Source of the DNA: an uncultured Oscillibacter sp.
GTDB lineage: Bacteria > Bacillota > Clostridia > Oscillospirales > Oscillospiraceae
DNA length: 54,908 nucleotides
NCBI GenBank assembly: GCA_910587875.1
Contig: CAJUOD010000006.1
Location: 1-54,908, forward strand
Direction: 5' to 3'
Under the pieces are notes generated by a model that was given only the letters and a program-made list of their open reading frames with translations, made no database searches and was not told the DNA's origin. Positions 32,996-41,962 of this stretch are shown one piece after another (the first letter of the stretch is position 1; the number at the start of each line of letters is the position of its first letter). Both the position numbers and the translations under genes were made by a program.

Positions 32996-34144
32996 TTACA
33001 GATAGATTCTGATCCGCACATCCTCGATGGCGTCGATGGGCCGGACATCCAGCGCCAGGAACACGTAGGTCCCGGTATTGGCCTCCCGGATCTGCTGTTC
33101 CGTCATCTCCGCTGTGGCCACGCCGGTGCTCTGGAGATAGGCGTCCTGCTCCTCCACGTCGATGTCGCAGGAGAAATCCGCCTCGATGAGCTGGTCCTTC
33201 GCCAGGGCCTGGAGATACAGCTTCACGGCGGTGATGAGCAGGAGCTTGTTGTCGTAGCTGTTCTGGAATTTGCCCATGTAGTTGTCCTGGATGGCCAGCC
33301 GCAGGTCCCACTGCAGGAGGTCCAGCAGCTCCACGATTTTGATTTTCCGCCACACGTCGGACCGGCCCGTGGTATTCGTCAGGGAGTTCACGCCCCGGCC
33401 GAACTTCACCTTCTCCCCGTCATGGGTCAGGATCAGCTCGCCCCGGCCCACGGCCTCGTCCTCCTCCAGGGCGGAGAGGCGGTCAATGTCCTCCACCTCC
33501 GGCAGCGCGGCGTAGGTCACGGACTGCTTCATGGGCGTGCCGGCGATGAGACCCGCCACCCGGCCGCAGTACCCGGCGGCGTCGAACACGTCGCCTCCCA
33601 CCTGGATACCGGAGGCGGTGAAGTTCACCACGCCCTCATTGCCCGCCGCGCAGTTTGGCAGGACGGCCTTGAAGATCACATGGTCGTCTTCCCGCTTTTT
33701 GATAATCCATTCCTTCAGGACGGCGGCCTCCGCCTCGCTCAGGTCCGCCGGGCCCGCCAGGTAGTCAAACTTCTGGGTACCCAGCCACTTGAGGGCGGCG
33801 GCGCCGCTGCCGGGCCTGGCGTCTTCCGTTCCGGCGGGCGGTTCGCCGTCCTCTGCCTGGGGAGCCGGGTCAAGCTCCAGCGTGTCCTCCGCTCCCAGGC
33901 AGTACACCAGCACCTTGCGGGGCGGGTTCACACCGCCCTTGAACACCCGCCGGATGGCGTTCTGGTTCTCCTTGCCCAGCTTCTCGGGGATCTGCCCCGT
34001 AGAGGTCAGGGACCACGCCTGCCCGGCAGTCAGCGCGTCCCGGAGGATCAGCGCCGCCACGCCCTTCTGGCTCCGGGCGATGGCGGTCTGCGCCCGCTGC
34101 TGAAACAGGATAGTCAGCGTGGGCATCGTCAATTTTTCAGCCAT
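32996..34144 (-). CDS. xkdK: Contractile tail sheath protein XkdK-like
   Basis: 382 aa. TMPTLTILFQQRAQTAIARS at the N-terminus is followed by RGVAALILRD-type sequence; the middle has GVVNFTASGIQVGGDVFDAA and AGYCGRVAGLIAGTPMKQSV, and the C-terminus has FVFLALDVRPIDAIEDVRIRI-type strands. It proves a myovirus. ATG 34144 has AAGGAG at 7 nt; ATG 34150 is too close to it. Confidence 0.93.
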   Translation of the reverse strand: MAEKLTMPTLTILFQQRAQTAIARSQKGVAALILRDALTAGQAWSLTSTGQIPEKLGKENQNAIRRVFKGGVNPPRKVLVYCLGAEDTLELDPAPQAEDGEPPAGTEDARPGSGAAALKWLGTQKFDYLAGPADLSEAEAAVLKEWIIKKREDDHVIFKAVLPNCAAGNEGVVNFTASGIQVGGDVFDAAGYCGRVAGLIAGTPMKQSVTYAALPEVEDIDRLSALEEDEAVGRGELILTHDGEKVKFGRGVNSLTNTTGRSDVWRKIKIVELLDLLQWDLRLAIQDNYMGKFQNSYDNKLLLITAVKLYLQALAKDQLIEADFSCDIDVEEQDAYLQSTGVATAEMTEQQIREANTGTYVFLALDVRPIDAIEDVRIRIYL

Positions 34145-34631
34145 TGTCATTCTCCTTTTTCACTCGAACCTTCAGTTCAAGGTTTTGCATCAGCTCGTAG
34201 AGCTCCGCCTCGACGAAATCGGCCCGGTCCAGGGTCAGCGCTAAGGTCAGCGTGACCACGGCGCAGTCGAAGAAGGAGGTGTCCGCCTCTATGCTCCGCA
34301 CCTTCGGGGCCCGGTCCTTCACCTGGACGTATCCGGCGGCGAAGGCCCCCAGCACCAGCATGGCCCGCAGGTCCAGCACGGGGAGATGGGAGGCGTGGAC
34401 CTCGTCCACGGTGGAAAAGGTGGTGATCTTGACTTTGTACAGCAGGTCCACGCCGCTCATTCCGTGGCTCAGCGGGTCGAAGCCCACGCCGATCAGCTCC
34501 ACCATATTGCTGGGCCGCTCAAAGTCCCTGGGCGTCAGGTCCGTGTAGACCGTCTCCCCGGGGAACGCCTCCTTCAGCCGCTCCACAACGGCGTCGGCGA
34601 CGTCCGCCGGGAGGATGGTTCCGTCTCTCAT
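34137..34631 (-). CDS. Tail terminator/completion protein (DUF6838-like)
   Basis: 164 aa. The position between the gp10-like and sheath genes and the sequence pattern (VVERLKEAFPGETVYTD, VDLLYKVKITTFSTVDEVHA, LALTLDRADF) fit PBSX-type tail terminator (XkdJ-region) proteins. Overlaps the sheath start. Confidence 0.72.
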   Translation of the reverse strand: MRDGTILPADVADAVVERLKEAFPGETVYTDLTPRDFERPSNMVELIGVGFDPLSHGMSGVDLLYKVKITTFSTVDEVHASHLPVLDLRAMLVLGAFAAGYVQVKDRAPKVRSIEADTSFFDCAVVTLTLALTLDRADFVEAELYELMQNLELKVRVKKENDNG

Positions 34632-35119
34632 AATTTCAGCTCCGTTACCGTCAGCCGCCGCAGGAAGTCCTCCGCCTCCTGGACGGCGATTTTTTCAGCC
34701 TCAGCCTTGGCTTTGCCGTAGAAGTCCAGGCCCCTCACACGGGTCATCCTTGCCCGGGGCTGGTAGCGCTTCGACCGCCCGGAGGGGCCCCGGACCTTAT
34801 GCCCGCTGGAGAGAAAGTTGGTCAGAGCCCCGGCGTTCAGGACCTGGCGGTCCCCATACCCGGCGGCCACCTCTACGGAGTCCGCCCGCACGGCGACGTA
34901 GCCAAGCCCGGACCCCACATGCGGATTCTGCCAGAGCTTCACCCGGCCCCTGGAGTCATGCAGCCCGGAGTGGTCCACGGTCTGCCGGACTTCTCCCTGG
35001 ACCTGGCCGCCCAGCTTCTCCAACATCGCTTCCTTCAGGCCGGGGAACTGGTCAATGGTTTCCTGCCAGCGGTCCCAGAACGCCGTCCAACCTCTGGTGT
35101 CAACCGTAAACTCCTGCAC
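34628..35119 (-). CDS. HK97 gp10-like / XkdI-like neck protein
   Basis: 163 aa; MLEKLGGQVQGEVRQTVDHS, VRADSVEVAAGYGDRQVLNA and the basic C-terminal half match HK97 gp10/XkdI head-tail joining proteins. GTG start overlapping the upstream stop. Confidence 0.8.
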   Translation of the reverse strand: MQEFTVDTRGWTAFWDRWQETIDQFPGLKEAMLEKLGGQVQGEVRQTVDHSGLHDSRGRVKLWQNPHVGSGLGYVAVRADSVEVAAGYGDRQVLNAGALTNFLSSGHKVRGPSGRSKRYQPRARMTRVRGLDFYGKAKAEAEKIAVQEAEDFLRRLTVTELKL

Positions 35120-35682
35120 TAACAGTCCTCCTTCCGCCGAATCTCGTACTCGTTCTTGTACGGGTCCAGCTCGTGGGGGACCCGCACCTTGAAATAGCGG
35201 TCCCCTGCGATGACCCAGCTCCCCGGCGCCAGGGTCACCACCTTCGGCGTTACCAGCACCAGGTCCCCCGTCACCTCGGCATGGGGGTCCAGCTGTTCAT
35301 GGGCCACGTACTTCTCCGTCAGGATGCCGGGAAAGCGGCAGCCTTGGGGCTCCCGGTCCGCGTCTTGGATGCAGTCCACCGGATCGCACAGCGCCGCCTT
35401 CACCACCTGGAAGCCCGGGTCTCCGTCTACGATGGAGGTGAGAAAGCAGAACTGTCCCCGCCAGAGGAAGGAGTTGGTGAGCGTCAGAGACGAACTTCGC
35501 CGGATGGTGAAGGTGACGCCCCTGGCCCCGATGCCGACGGAGGAAAAGAGATTCTTCCGGTCATCCTGCACCGCCGCCGCCCAGGTATTGCGCTTGACTT
35601 CCCAGGCGTAGGTGTTGGCCTCCGGGTAGTGGAGCAGATGCTGGACTTGGACGCGCTCCTTCAGATCGCTTCCTGTCGTCAT
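35119..35682 (-). CDS. Head closure/neck protein (XkdH-like)
   Basis: 187 aa. FTIRRSSSLTLTNSFLWRGQ and the C-terminal VPHELDPYKNEYEIRRKEDC fit XkdH-like head-completion proteins. The function is inferred mainly from gene order between connector and gp10-like genes. Confidence 0.68.
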   Translation of the reverse strand: MTTGSDLKERVQVQHLLHYPEANTYAWEVKRNTWAAAVQDDRKNLFSSVGIGARGVTFTIRRSSSLTLTNSFLWRGQFCFLTSIVDGDPGFQVVKAALCDPVDCIQDADREPQGCRFPGILTEKYVAHEQLDPHAEVTGDLVLVTPKVVTLAPGSWVIAGDRYFKVRVPHELDPYKNEYEIRRKEDC

Positions 35683-36131
35683 AACGGCTCATCCTCCTTG
35701 GGAGCGGATGTGTCCTCGCCGTCAAAAACTGCGCTCTGGTCGGGGGTGGCTTTGCCTCCCCCTCCCACCGCTCCGTTTTCTCCGGCTCTCCCCACCGCAA
35801 ACGCTTCGCTGGTTTGCGGCGGGGGCCCCTCCGGCTCCGTCAGCTTCATCTGGTTCAGCAGCCGCCGGAAGGCGGGGTTCTCCGACGAGGCGGCGCCCAC
35901 GAAGGAGACGTCCCGCCGGTCCCAGCTGTCCAGGACCAGGTAATTGACGCACAGGTCGTATTGGGCCCGGCGGGGCGTGTCCTCCGGCGGCTCCCGGACC
36001 CCCGCCTGGGACATGTAGCCCACAGCGGCGGCGTAGAAGACACGGAGAAGCTCTTCATCTTCTGCAGAAAGGGCTTCGTCCAGCCGGCAGAAGGCTTTCA
36101 GGGTGACTTCCCTGATTGCGGTCAGCTCCAT
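35679..36131 (-). CDS. Head-tail connector (gp6-like)
   Basis: 150 aa. The N-terminal helices (LTAIREVTLKAFCRLDEALS, LLRVFYAAAVGYMSQAG, YDLCVNYLVLDSWDRRD) match the gp6-like connector family that sits on the portal. The C-terminal 45 aa are Pro/Glu-rich and variable. Confidence 0.85.
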   Translation of the reverse strand: MELTAIREVTLKAFCRLDEALSAEDEELLRVFYAAAVGYMSQAGVREPPEDTPRRAQYDLCVNYLVLDSWDRRDVSFVGAASSENPAFRRLLNQMKLTEPEGPPPQTSEAFAVGRAGENGAVGGGGKATPDQSAVFDGEDTSAPKEDEPL

Positions 36132-36134
36132 GGC

Positions 36135-36713
36135 TCAATCCACCAGACGCCGGAGGTGTTTGTCGGAGACCCAGCCGGCCGTCTCCCCGCACCAGACCAG
36201 CGCCCAGCCGGGGACCTTCACGCCCATGGGCAGGTTCAGGATCAGGAGCAGAGTCCCGCTTTCCAGGACTGACAGAACGTCAAAGCCAAAGCCGGGACCC
36301 GCCCGGAGGTTCAGGCCCTTGGAGGCGGTCACAATGGCTGGGACGCCATCGGGGCCCGGCGGCGTCCCCTGTTCAGCCGGCGTCTGGCCGTCGCGAGGAT
36401 TCACGAGATCGGAGCCCGTCTGGGGAGGATCAGAGGGTGCGGGGGGCGTCTCCGGTTCCTGGGGTAGGTCAGAAGGCGCGGGGAGCGTCTCCGGCTCCTG
36501 GGGCAGGTCAGAAGGCGCGGGGAGCGTCTCCGGCTCCTGGGGCAGGTCAGAAGGCACGGGGAGCGTCTCCGGGGCCGGGAGCGGGTCAGAAGCCTCGGGG
36601 GGCGCTTCCGGGACCGCGGGAGGCGCGTGAGCGGCCTTGAGGGCCTCCGCTTCCGGTGCGGAGGTCACGGCCTTGGGCTGTTCCTCCTTGGGGGCAGCTT
36701 TCTTTCTCGGCAT
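36135..36713 (-). CDS. Pro/Glu-rich repeat protein with C-terminal bacterial SH3 domain
   Basis: 192 aa. A basic start (MPRKKAAPK) leads to a Pro/Glu-rich stalk holding tandem 13-residue repeats (PQEPETLPAPSDL), then a linker and an SH3_3-like domain from about 134 (GLNLRAGPGFGFDVLSVLES, WCGETAGWVSDKHL). Bacterial SH3 domains usually bind cell-wall peptides. Between capsid and connector genes, where phages often encode decoration proteins, it may display a wall-binding head on a stalk from the capsid. That role is inference. Confidence 0.75.
   Translation of the reverse strand: MPRKKAAPKEEQPKAVTSAPEAEALKAAHAPPAVPEAPPEASDPLPAPETLPVPSDLPQEPETLPAPSDLPQEPETLPAPSDLPQEPETPPAPSDPPQTGSDLVNPRDGQTPAEQGTPPGPDGVPAIVTASKGLNLRAGPGFGFDVLSVLESGTLLLILNLPMGVKVPGWALVWCGETAGWVSDKHLRRLVD
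36430..36624 (-). repeat. In-frame 39-bp tandem repeats
   Basis: About five units with starts at 36430, 36469, 36508, 36547 and 36586, exactly 39 bp apart; the central three are almost identical. Each unit encodes 13 residues of the stalk of the SH3 protein. Copy number is likely variable between isolates. Confidence 0.9.
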
Positions 36714-36727
36714 GATGCTCTCCTTCC

Positions 36728-37957
36728 TCAGCCCTCGGCGCCGGTGCCCATAGTGGCCTTGAACGCCGCCTTCTTATCCATCATCACTGCCGTCATGCGG
36801 CACAGGCCCCGCAGCTCATAGCTGTCCGTGGCCCAGGCATCGCCGCCGACGTCCGTCGCCGCCATCTCCAGGCCCTTGCGGACAAACAGCGTCCCCAGGG
36901 CCTGGAACTTGCCCACGTAAATGGGCGTCTTGCCCTCCGCGCCGGGGATCAGGTCATTGTCCCCATAGGCCACCGGCCGCCCGTTCAGGCGGAACACGCT
37001 GGGGTCCGCCGGGTTGGGCACCAGCAGGGAGCGGCCGTTCTTGTCCTCCCAGCCGTCCATTTCCGCATAGCCGTCCTGGTTAGTCAGCAGCGCGGCCCCC
37101 ATGCTGTGGGCGGTGTTCAGCTTCTGGATCATGGCCCTGCGCAGAGTCTTGGCCTCACTGCCGGCGGGGAGGGGGACCTCCGTCTCCAGCTTCTTCAGCA
37201 GCTCCAGCAGCAGCGTGTTCTTGGTCAGAACGTACTTGGGCCCGAACCAGCCCGCCAGATACCGGAGCAGCCCGGCGGTGTTGTCCTCCAGCAGCTCGCT
37301 GGACACCGGCAGCCGGTCGCCGAACTTCTCCACGGTGTAGGTCACCTTGTCGAACTTGGGCTGGTCGTCCTTGCCCACGGCACCCATTTCCAGGATCTTC
37401 GGCAGGGGCTTCCGCTTGCCCTGCTCAATGGCCCGCCAGCCGGAGAGGGTCCGCACCTGCTCCACGGTGAAGAAGCGGCTCAGGTCCATATATTCCTTCT
37501 CGTACTCGTGGATCAGGTTGTCGAACTCCGTCGGGACCAGGAAACCGCCGTCAGAGCCCTCCGGCGTGCCGCCGGTCTCTGTCAGGGCCTTGGTCAGCGG
37601 GGCGAAGTCCTCCACGCCCCATGCCTGGCGCACCTTCACGCCGCCACGCAGGGCCTTGACGAAGGCCGTAGCGTACTCGTTGCTCCGGCGGATATCATCC
37701 ACCGCTTTGCCCTTGGTCTTCTCCTCCTGCTGGGCCTGGAAATTGGCGTGAAGGCCCTTCATTTTCCCGTCCTTTTCGTCGAAGCGGCCCTCCTCCGCCA
37801 GCTGGGCCTCGGCGGCGTCGATCTCGGCGTTCATTTTGGCCACCTCGGCCATAAGGTTCTTATGGGCCTCGAAGTCCTTCTTCACCAGGAGGTCGTTGCC
37901 CTTCTTCAGCTTCGCCGCTCGGTTGTCTTTCATCTCCAAAAGTACCTGATACGTCAT
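36728..37957 (-). CDS. Major capsid protein, HK97 fold
   Basis: 409 aa. Residues 1 to about 95 are a charged coiled coil (delta/scaffold domain) normally removed by the prohead protease. The shell part begins near EYATAFVKALRGG and contains TGGTPEGSDGGFLVPTEFDN, SSELLEDNTAGLLRYLAGWF and the C-terminal VRKGLEMAATDVGGDAW. It builds the icosahedral head. Overlaps the protease stop. Confidence 0.93.
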   Translation of the reverse strand: MTYQVLLEMKDNRAAKLKKGNDLLVKKDFEAHKNLMAEVAKMNAEIDAAEAQLAEEGRFDEKDGKMKGLHANFQAQQEEKTKGKAVDDIRRSNEYATAFVKALRGGVKVRQAWGVEDFAPLTKALTETGGTPEGSDGGFLVPTEFDNLIHEYEKEYMDLSRFFTVEQVRTLSGWRAIEQGKRKPLPKILEMGAVGKDDQPKFDKVTYTVEKFGDRLPVSSELLEDNTAGLLRYLAGWFGPKYVLTKNTLLLELLKKLETEVPLPAGSEAKTLRRAMIQKLNTAHSMGAALLTNQDGYAEMDGWEDKNGRSLLVPNPADPSVFRLNGRPVAYGDNDLIPGAEGKTPIYVGKFQALGTLFVRKGLEMAATDVGGDAWATDSYELRGLCRMTAVMMDKKAAFKATMGTGAEG

Positions 37958-38658
37958 TTCTCAAATCCTCCATAACGCAGTTCTTCCTGTTCCTGCATGG
38001 CCCGCGCCAGCAGGAACGCATCATCACCGGCCTCCGCCGGATTGGGCACAGGGGGGTCCTCCTCGCCGTAGCGCTTGCTCTTGGTCACGCCCGCTCCGGG
38101 CTGGGAGGGGACGGCCACGAAGGAGATCTCGTAGGCATCCGTCACTTCTTCCAGGTCAAACCAGCACGATTTCCCGTCGTACTCCCGGCCGCCGACATGC
38201 CGGCAGATGGTTTCCCGCTGGTTTGCCCCGCAGATGGAGCAGAGGGCTTTCCCAACGGCCAGGCCCACGGAGCACTCCCGGAGGATGCCGCTCTCAATGG
38301 CGGAGATCATATCCGCCGTGGAGTCCGTCCGGGGCATGTAGCACCGCAGGACCAGGGTCTTGTTTCCCTCCTCGCCCTCCACCTTGGCGGCGTAGACCCG
38401 GGCGGTCTGGGCGGCGGCGCTCCACTTGTGGTCCTGGAGCACCGGCAACCCCACAAACTTCTCCGCCATCTGCTTCAGCGCTCCGGCGGTGAAGCGCTCA
38501 TGGTCCCGGTCCACCTGCTCGCCGCAGGCCGTCAGCTTGAAGACAAACACCTCCTCGGCGTCCAGCGTCCGCAAGGTCTGCTTGTTGATCAGCAGCATGT
38601 CCATCTCCGTGGGCGCCAGGCTCTTTTCGATCCTGGCGGATTTCAAAATCGGCTTCAT
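37954..38658 (-). CDS. Prohead protease
   Basis: 234 aa, HK97-type capsid maturation serine protease. FTAGALKQMAEKFVGLPVLQDHKW has the catalytic His (VLQDHKW), and LRECSVGLAVG the nucleophile Ser. A CSICGANQRETICRH segment looks like a zinc-binding insertion. Lies between portal and capsid. Start at ATG 38658 after AGGAGG; a longer frame overlaps the portal gene out of register. Confidence 0.87.
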   Translation of the reverse strand: MKPILKSARIEKSLAPTEMDMLLINKQTLRTLDAEEVFVFKLTACGEQVDRDHERFTAGALKQMAEKFVGLPVLQDHKWSAAAQTARVYAAKVEGEEGNKTLVLRCYMPRTDSTADMISAIESGILRECSVGLAVGKALCSICGANQRETICRHVGGREYDGKSCWFDLEEVTDAYEISFVAVPSQPGAGVTKSKRYGEEDPPVPNPAEAGDDAFLLARAMQEQEELRYGGFEK

Positions 38659-39977
38659 GTGTTTCCTCCTTCCGGCGTCTCCGCCTGACGGCCCATAGCC
38701 CGAAGTACGCTCAGCAGGGCCCACTGCTCCAGCGGCCCGAAGTTCCAGCTGGCGAAGTACTGATCTCCGCCGGGGATGGGTCCCATGTCCTCCAGGCCTC
38801 GAATCTCGTCGGCGTTGAGTCCGCCGATCTCCCGCATGGTCCGGTACCACGCCGCCTGGGCGGCGGAGTCGCCCTTGAGGAAGACCTTCAGCTCCCGCTT
38901 GATGCGAAGGCCCCCGGCCCGCTCGCCGGGCAGGAGCAGCTTATAGCTGTCCTCCTGGCCCCATTGGGTTTCATAGCCCAGGAGCGTGTAATTGACGTAC
39001 TCGATGCCGTTCTGCTCGTTGCTCTGGTAGCTCTGCTTCCCGGCGTAGGCCAGGTGGAGCGGCACGCCGAAGAACCGGCACAGGTCCGCCACCCGGACCT
39101 CGTTGCTCTCCACGAACTGGGCGTCGGTGTTGCTCATGGAAATGGGCTGGTACTTCAATCCCAAATCCAGCACGGCCAGCCGGAAGGCGTTCCCCGGCCC
39201 CCGGTGGATGGATTCCCAGGACTTGCGCAGCTGCTCCTTGGGGTCCACCAGGACCTTGGTCTTGTCGGACTGTTCTTGCCAATAGGGCTGTCCCAGGTCC
39301 GCGTCGGTAGTCAGGACGCCGCAGGGCTGGCCGCCGTTCTGCCAGGTGGAGTTTTCATACTGCTGGGCCGCTCTGGCGGTAGAGAGGGTCATGGAGGCCC
39401 GTTTCAGAACGCTGACGCCCTCCAGGCCGTCCTCGCTGTAGGCTTTGTAGTGCAGCACGTCGTCCGGCCGCAGCGCCGTCAGCTCTCCGGTGACAGGGTG
39501 AGTGAAGAAATACCAGAGGCGCCCGGCGGGGTCCACCTGGGGCCTCACATGGTCCGGCGGCAGGGGAATCAGCTCCCGGGGATGGCCGGAGCTGGGGTCT
39601 CGGTTGATCCAGGCGTAGGCGTTCCCCCGGAGCAGCTGATTGCAGAGCATCAGCCGCTGGTAATCGAAGGTCGTCATGGCCTCGTTGGCCCGGCCCCAGA
39701 GGACGCGCCCCAGGCGGTGGTCTGCCAGGCGCTCCTTGGTCCGCTCGTTCATGATGTACACCGGCAGCACCGCCATGGAGGTGGAGAGCACCTCCACGCA
39801 CCTGTTCACCGTGGAGACCTTCATGGCCTTGTCCCGGCTCATAGAGATATCCTCTCCGCCGGTCAGCCACCCGGCGGGATTGTCCAGGGCCAGCGTGCGA
39901 ATCACGCCGCCGCCCAGGCTCTTCCGGGGGCTGTCCAGCGTCCGTCCGGCCCGGACCAGGCCCTTGCGCAAGCTCAC
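38655..39977 (-). CDS. Portal protein, HK97 family
   Basis: 440 aa. VSTVNRCVEVLSTSMAVLPV, LMLCNQLLRGNAYAWINRDP, DDVLHYKAYSEDGLEGVSVL and FFGVPLHLAYAGKQSYQSNE are family hallmarks. A dodecamer forms the DNA entry channel. GTG start 39977 with AAAGGAG 10 nt upstream. Confidence 0.93.
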   Translation of the reverse strand: MSLRKGLVRAGRTLDSPRKSLGGGVIRTLALDNPAGWLTGGEDISMSRDKAMKVSTVNRCVEVLSTSMAVLPVYIMNERTKERLADHRLGRVLWGRANEAMTTFDYQRLMLCNQLLRGNAYAWINRDPSSGHPRELIPLPPDHVRPQVDPAGRLWYFFTHPVTGELTALRPDDVLHYKAYSEDGLEGVSVLKRASMTLSTARAAQQYENSTWQNGGQPCGVLTTDADLGQPYWQEQSDKTKVLVDPKEQLRKSWESIHRGPGNAFRLAVLDLGLKYQPISMSNTDAQFVESNEVRVADLCRFFGVPLHLAYAGKQSYQSNEQNGIEYVNYTLLGYETQWGQEDSYKLLLPGERAGGLRIKRELKVFLKGDSAAQAAWYRTMREIGGLNADEIRGLEDMGPIPGGDQYFASWNFGPLEQWALLSVLRAMGRQAETPEGGNT

Positions 39978-40168
39978 TCGGCATCATCTCCTTTCTCCGA
40001 CTCGCCGCCCCAGAGGGACAGCACGGCCCCGGCCCCCATCAGGACGCCGCCCGCGATCAGCCCGGCGGGCAGGTAAATCAGGCCCGCGCCCACCGCCACC
40101 AGCGCGGCGCCGCCCAGCAGGGCCAGCTCCGCCAGGTGCTTCACAAGTCCATTCGCGATTTCCTTCAT
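39974..40168 (-). CDS. Small hydrophobic phage protein
   Basis: 64 aa. Two closely spaced TM segments (about 12-30 and 34-52, ELALLGGAALVAVGAGLIYL) and an acidic tail (GESEKGDDAE). Lies between terminase and portal genes, overlapping the latter. Unknown role. Confidence 0.7.
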   Translation of the reverse strand: MKEIANGLVKHLAELALLGGAALVAVGAGLIYLPAGLIAGGVLMGAGAVLSLWGGESEKGDDAE

Positions 40169-40180
40169 GTCAGCATCTCC

Positions 40181-41959
40181 TTACAGGTGATAGTCTCTTG
40201 TTTTCATGGCCTCCGCCAGGTCCGGCGGCTGGTTCCGGGCGATCATCCACACCGCCACAACGATGATGGACGCCACCGTCGGGTCGATCCGCCCCGGAGA
40301 ACGGTTCTTCAGCGGCTTGATGTTCCCGTTCCCGTCCACATGGCACCGCACATTGCCGAAGGTCCAGCGGAAGCAGGTGTTATGCACATGGAGCAGCTGC
40401 CGCGTCTCCATCATCGTGTCCATCTCCTTCATGGCCGGGCTCATGTTCTTCAGGTCCTGGGGAATCTCAATGGTGGTCACGTGCTTGGAAAGCCGCTGGG
40501 TAATGGTCCGGCTGAGGTAGGGGTCGAAGCCCACCATCTTGAGGTCGTAGCGCTTTGCCGCCTCCTGGATGGTCTGCTCCACATCGTCGTAGTCGATGAT
40601 ATTTCCCTCGCACAGCCGAAGGAATCCGGCCCGCTCCCAGTCCTGATAGGAAACATGGTCCCGCTTCTCCGCCTCTTCCACGGTGTCCTTGGGCCGCCAG
40701 ATATGGGGGAGCAGTACCGCCGACTCCAGGCCCGGCTGGGGCGGAAACAGCAGCACGAAGGCTGTCAAGTCCCTGGAGGTGGAGAGGTCCACGCCGCCGT
40801 AGCAGGTCTTGCCCTTTAGCTGCTCCAGCCAGATTTCCCGGTCCGCCTTCCGGCTGGGCCCCCACTGGCACTTGTCGTAGAGGGTCAGCGGCAGCCAGCC
40901 CACGGCCTTGGTGGAGATCCACTGGTTCAGCCGCAGCCAGCGGAAGAGCTTCTCCGCCGTCTCTTTGAGCTTGGCGTCCCGGGCCTCGATGCGGATGTTC
41001 CGCAGGGACAGGTGTTTTCCAAGGGAGGGATTGCAGAGGAACCAGACGCTTTCGTCCCAGATGTCCACCTTGGCCAAATCGTCCGGGTCGTCCCCGAACA
41101 CCGCCGTCAAGCCGTAGAGAATGGGAAGCCAGTTGGGGAGGTCCCGCTCCAGCAGGGCTTCCTCCGCCGCCGGGAGGTCCGCGTCCTCCACATGCCGCAG
41201 GGACAGTACCTGCCGGGGGTCGCCGCCCTCGGACTGGATGCGCCGGAGCTGCCGGGCGTCCCGGATGGCGACGGCCTTCTCGTGGATCTCCCAGCCGATG
41301 GACAGCCGGTCCGGGTCGTCGCCAGCCGTGGTCAGCACGATCCACACCGGCTGCTTCCGGCCGGAGCCCGCGCCAGCGGTCATGACGTCCCACAGGTCCC
41401 GATTGGGCTGGGCGTGGAGCTCGTCGAAGATCACGCAGCTGGGCTTGTACCCGTGCTTGCTGTACGCCTCGGCGGAGAGGACCGCCATGATGCCCACGGT
41501 GACCCAGGAATAGCCGCCGTTCCTGGCCCGGACTCTCCGGCGGTACTCGATTCGCTTTTGGGACGTGCTGATTTTCAGCTCGCCCCGGGCGATCATCTTC
41601 GCCGTCCAGGGCGCCGTCTCCAGCATGAACACCGCCGCCCGGAAGACAATGCCCGCGTTCTCCCGGTCCGCCGAGCAGACATAAACCTCGGCGTTCAGTT
41701 CCCCATCTCCGAAGAGGTGGTAGAGGCCCAGAGCCGCCGCAAGCTCACTTTTGCCGTTCTTCTTGGGAATCTCCAGGTACAAATACCAGTACTTTCGCAG
41801 GAGCTCCCCGGCGTCTTCCTCCATGGTCCCGTAGAACTCCATGAGGGCGCCTCGCTGCCAATCATAAAGACAGAAGGGCTTGCCGGTGTCGGTGGTGGGC
41901 AGCCGCGAGACGAAGTTGCAGACGAACTGTCCGGCTTGTTGGTCAAAGCGCTCTGCCAC
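40181..41959 (-). CDS. terL: Terminase large subunit
   Basis: 592 aa, Terminase_1 type. The ATPase part has the adapted Walker A PKKNGKSELAA, Walker B SCVIFDELHAQ and the coupling motif VLTTAGDD. The nuclease part has GGVDLSTSRDLTA (first Asp), KMVGFDPYLS and PGRIDPTVASIIVVAVW. It cuts and packages phage DNA. GTG start 4 nt after the small-subunit stop. Confidence 0.95.
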   Translation of the reverse strand: MAERFDQQAGQFVCNFVSRLPTTDTGKPFCLYDWQRGALMEFYGTMEEDAGELLRKYWYLYLEIPKKNGKSELAAALGLYHLFGDGELNAEVYVCSADRENAGIVFRAAVFMLETAPWTAKMIARGELKISTSQKRIEYRRRVRARNGGYSWVTVGIMAVLSAEAYSKHGYKPSCVIFDELHAQPNRDLWDVMTAGAGSGRKQPVWIVLTTAGDDPDRLSIGWEIHEKAVAIRDARQLRRIQSEGGDPRQVLSLRHVEDADLPAAEEALLERDLPNWLPILYGLTAVFGDDPDDLAKVDIWDESVWFLCNPSLGKHLSLRNIRIEARDAKLKETAEKLFRWLRLNQWISTKAVGWLPLTLYDKCQWGPSRKADREIWLEQLKGKTCYGGVDLSTSRDLTAFVLLFPPQPGLESAVLLPHIWRPKDTVEEAEKRDHVSYQDWERAGFLRLCEGNIIDYDDVEQTIQEAAKRYDLKMVGFDPYLSRTITQRLSKHVTTIEIPQDLKNMSPAMKEMDTMMETRQLLHVHNTCFRWTFGNVRCHVDGNGNIKPLKNRSPGRIDPTVASIIVVAVWMIARNQPPDLAEAMKTRDYHL

Positions 41960-41962
41960 GGG

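Noticed and set aside
36430..36624. CRISPR-like array
   Set aside because: The 39-bp units are contiguous, in-frame coding repeats without spacers.
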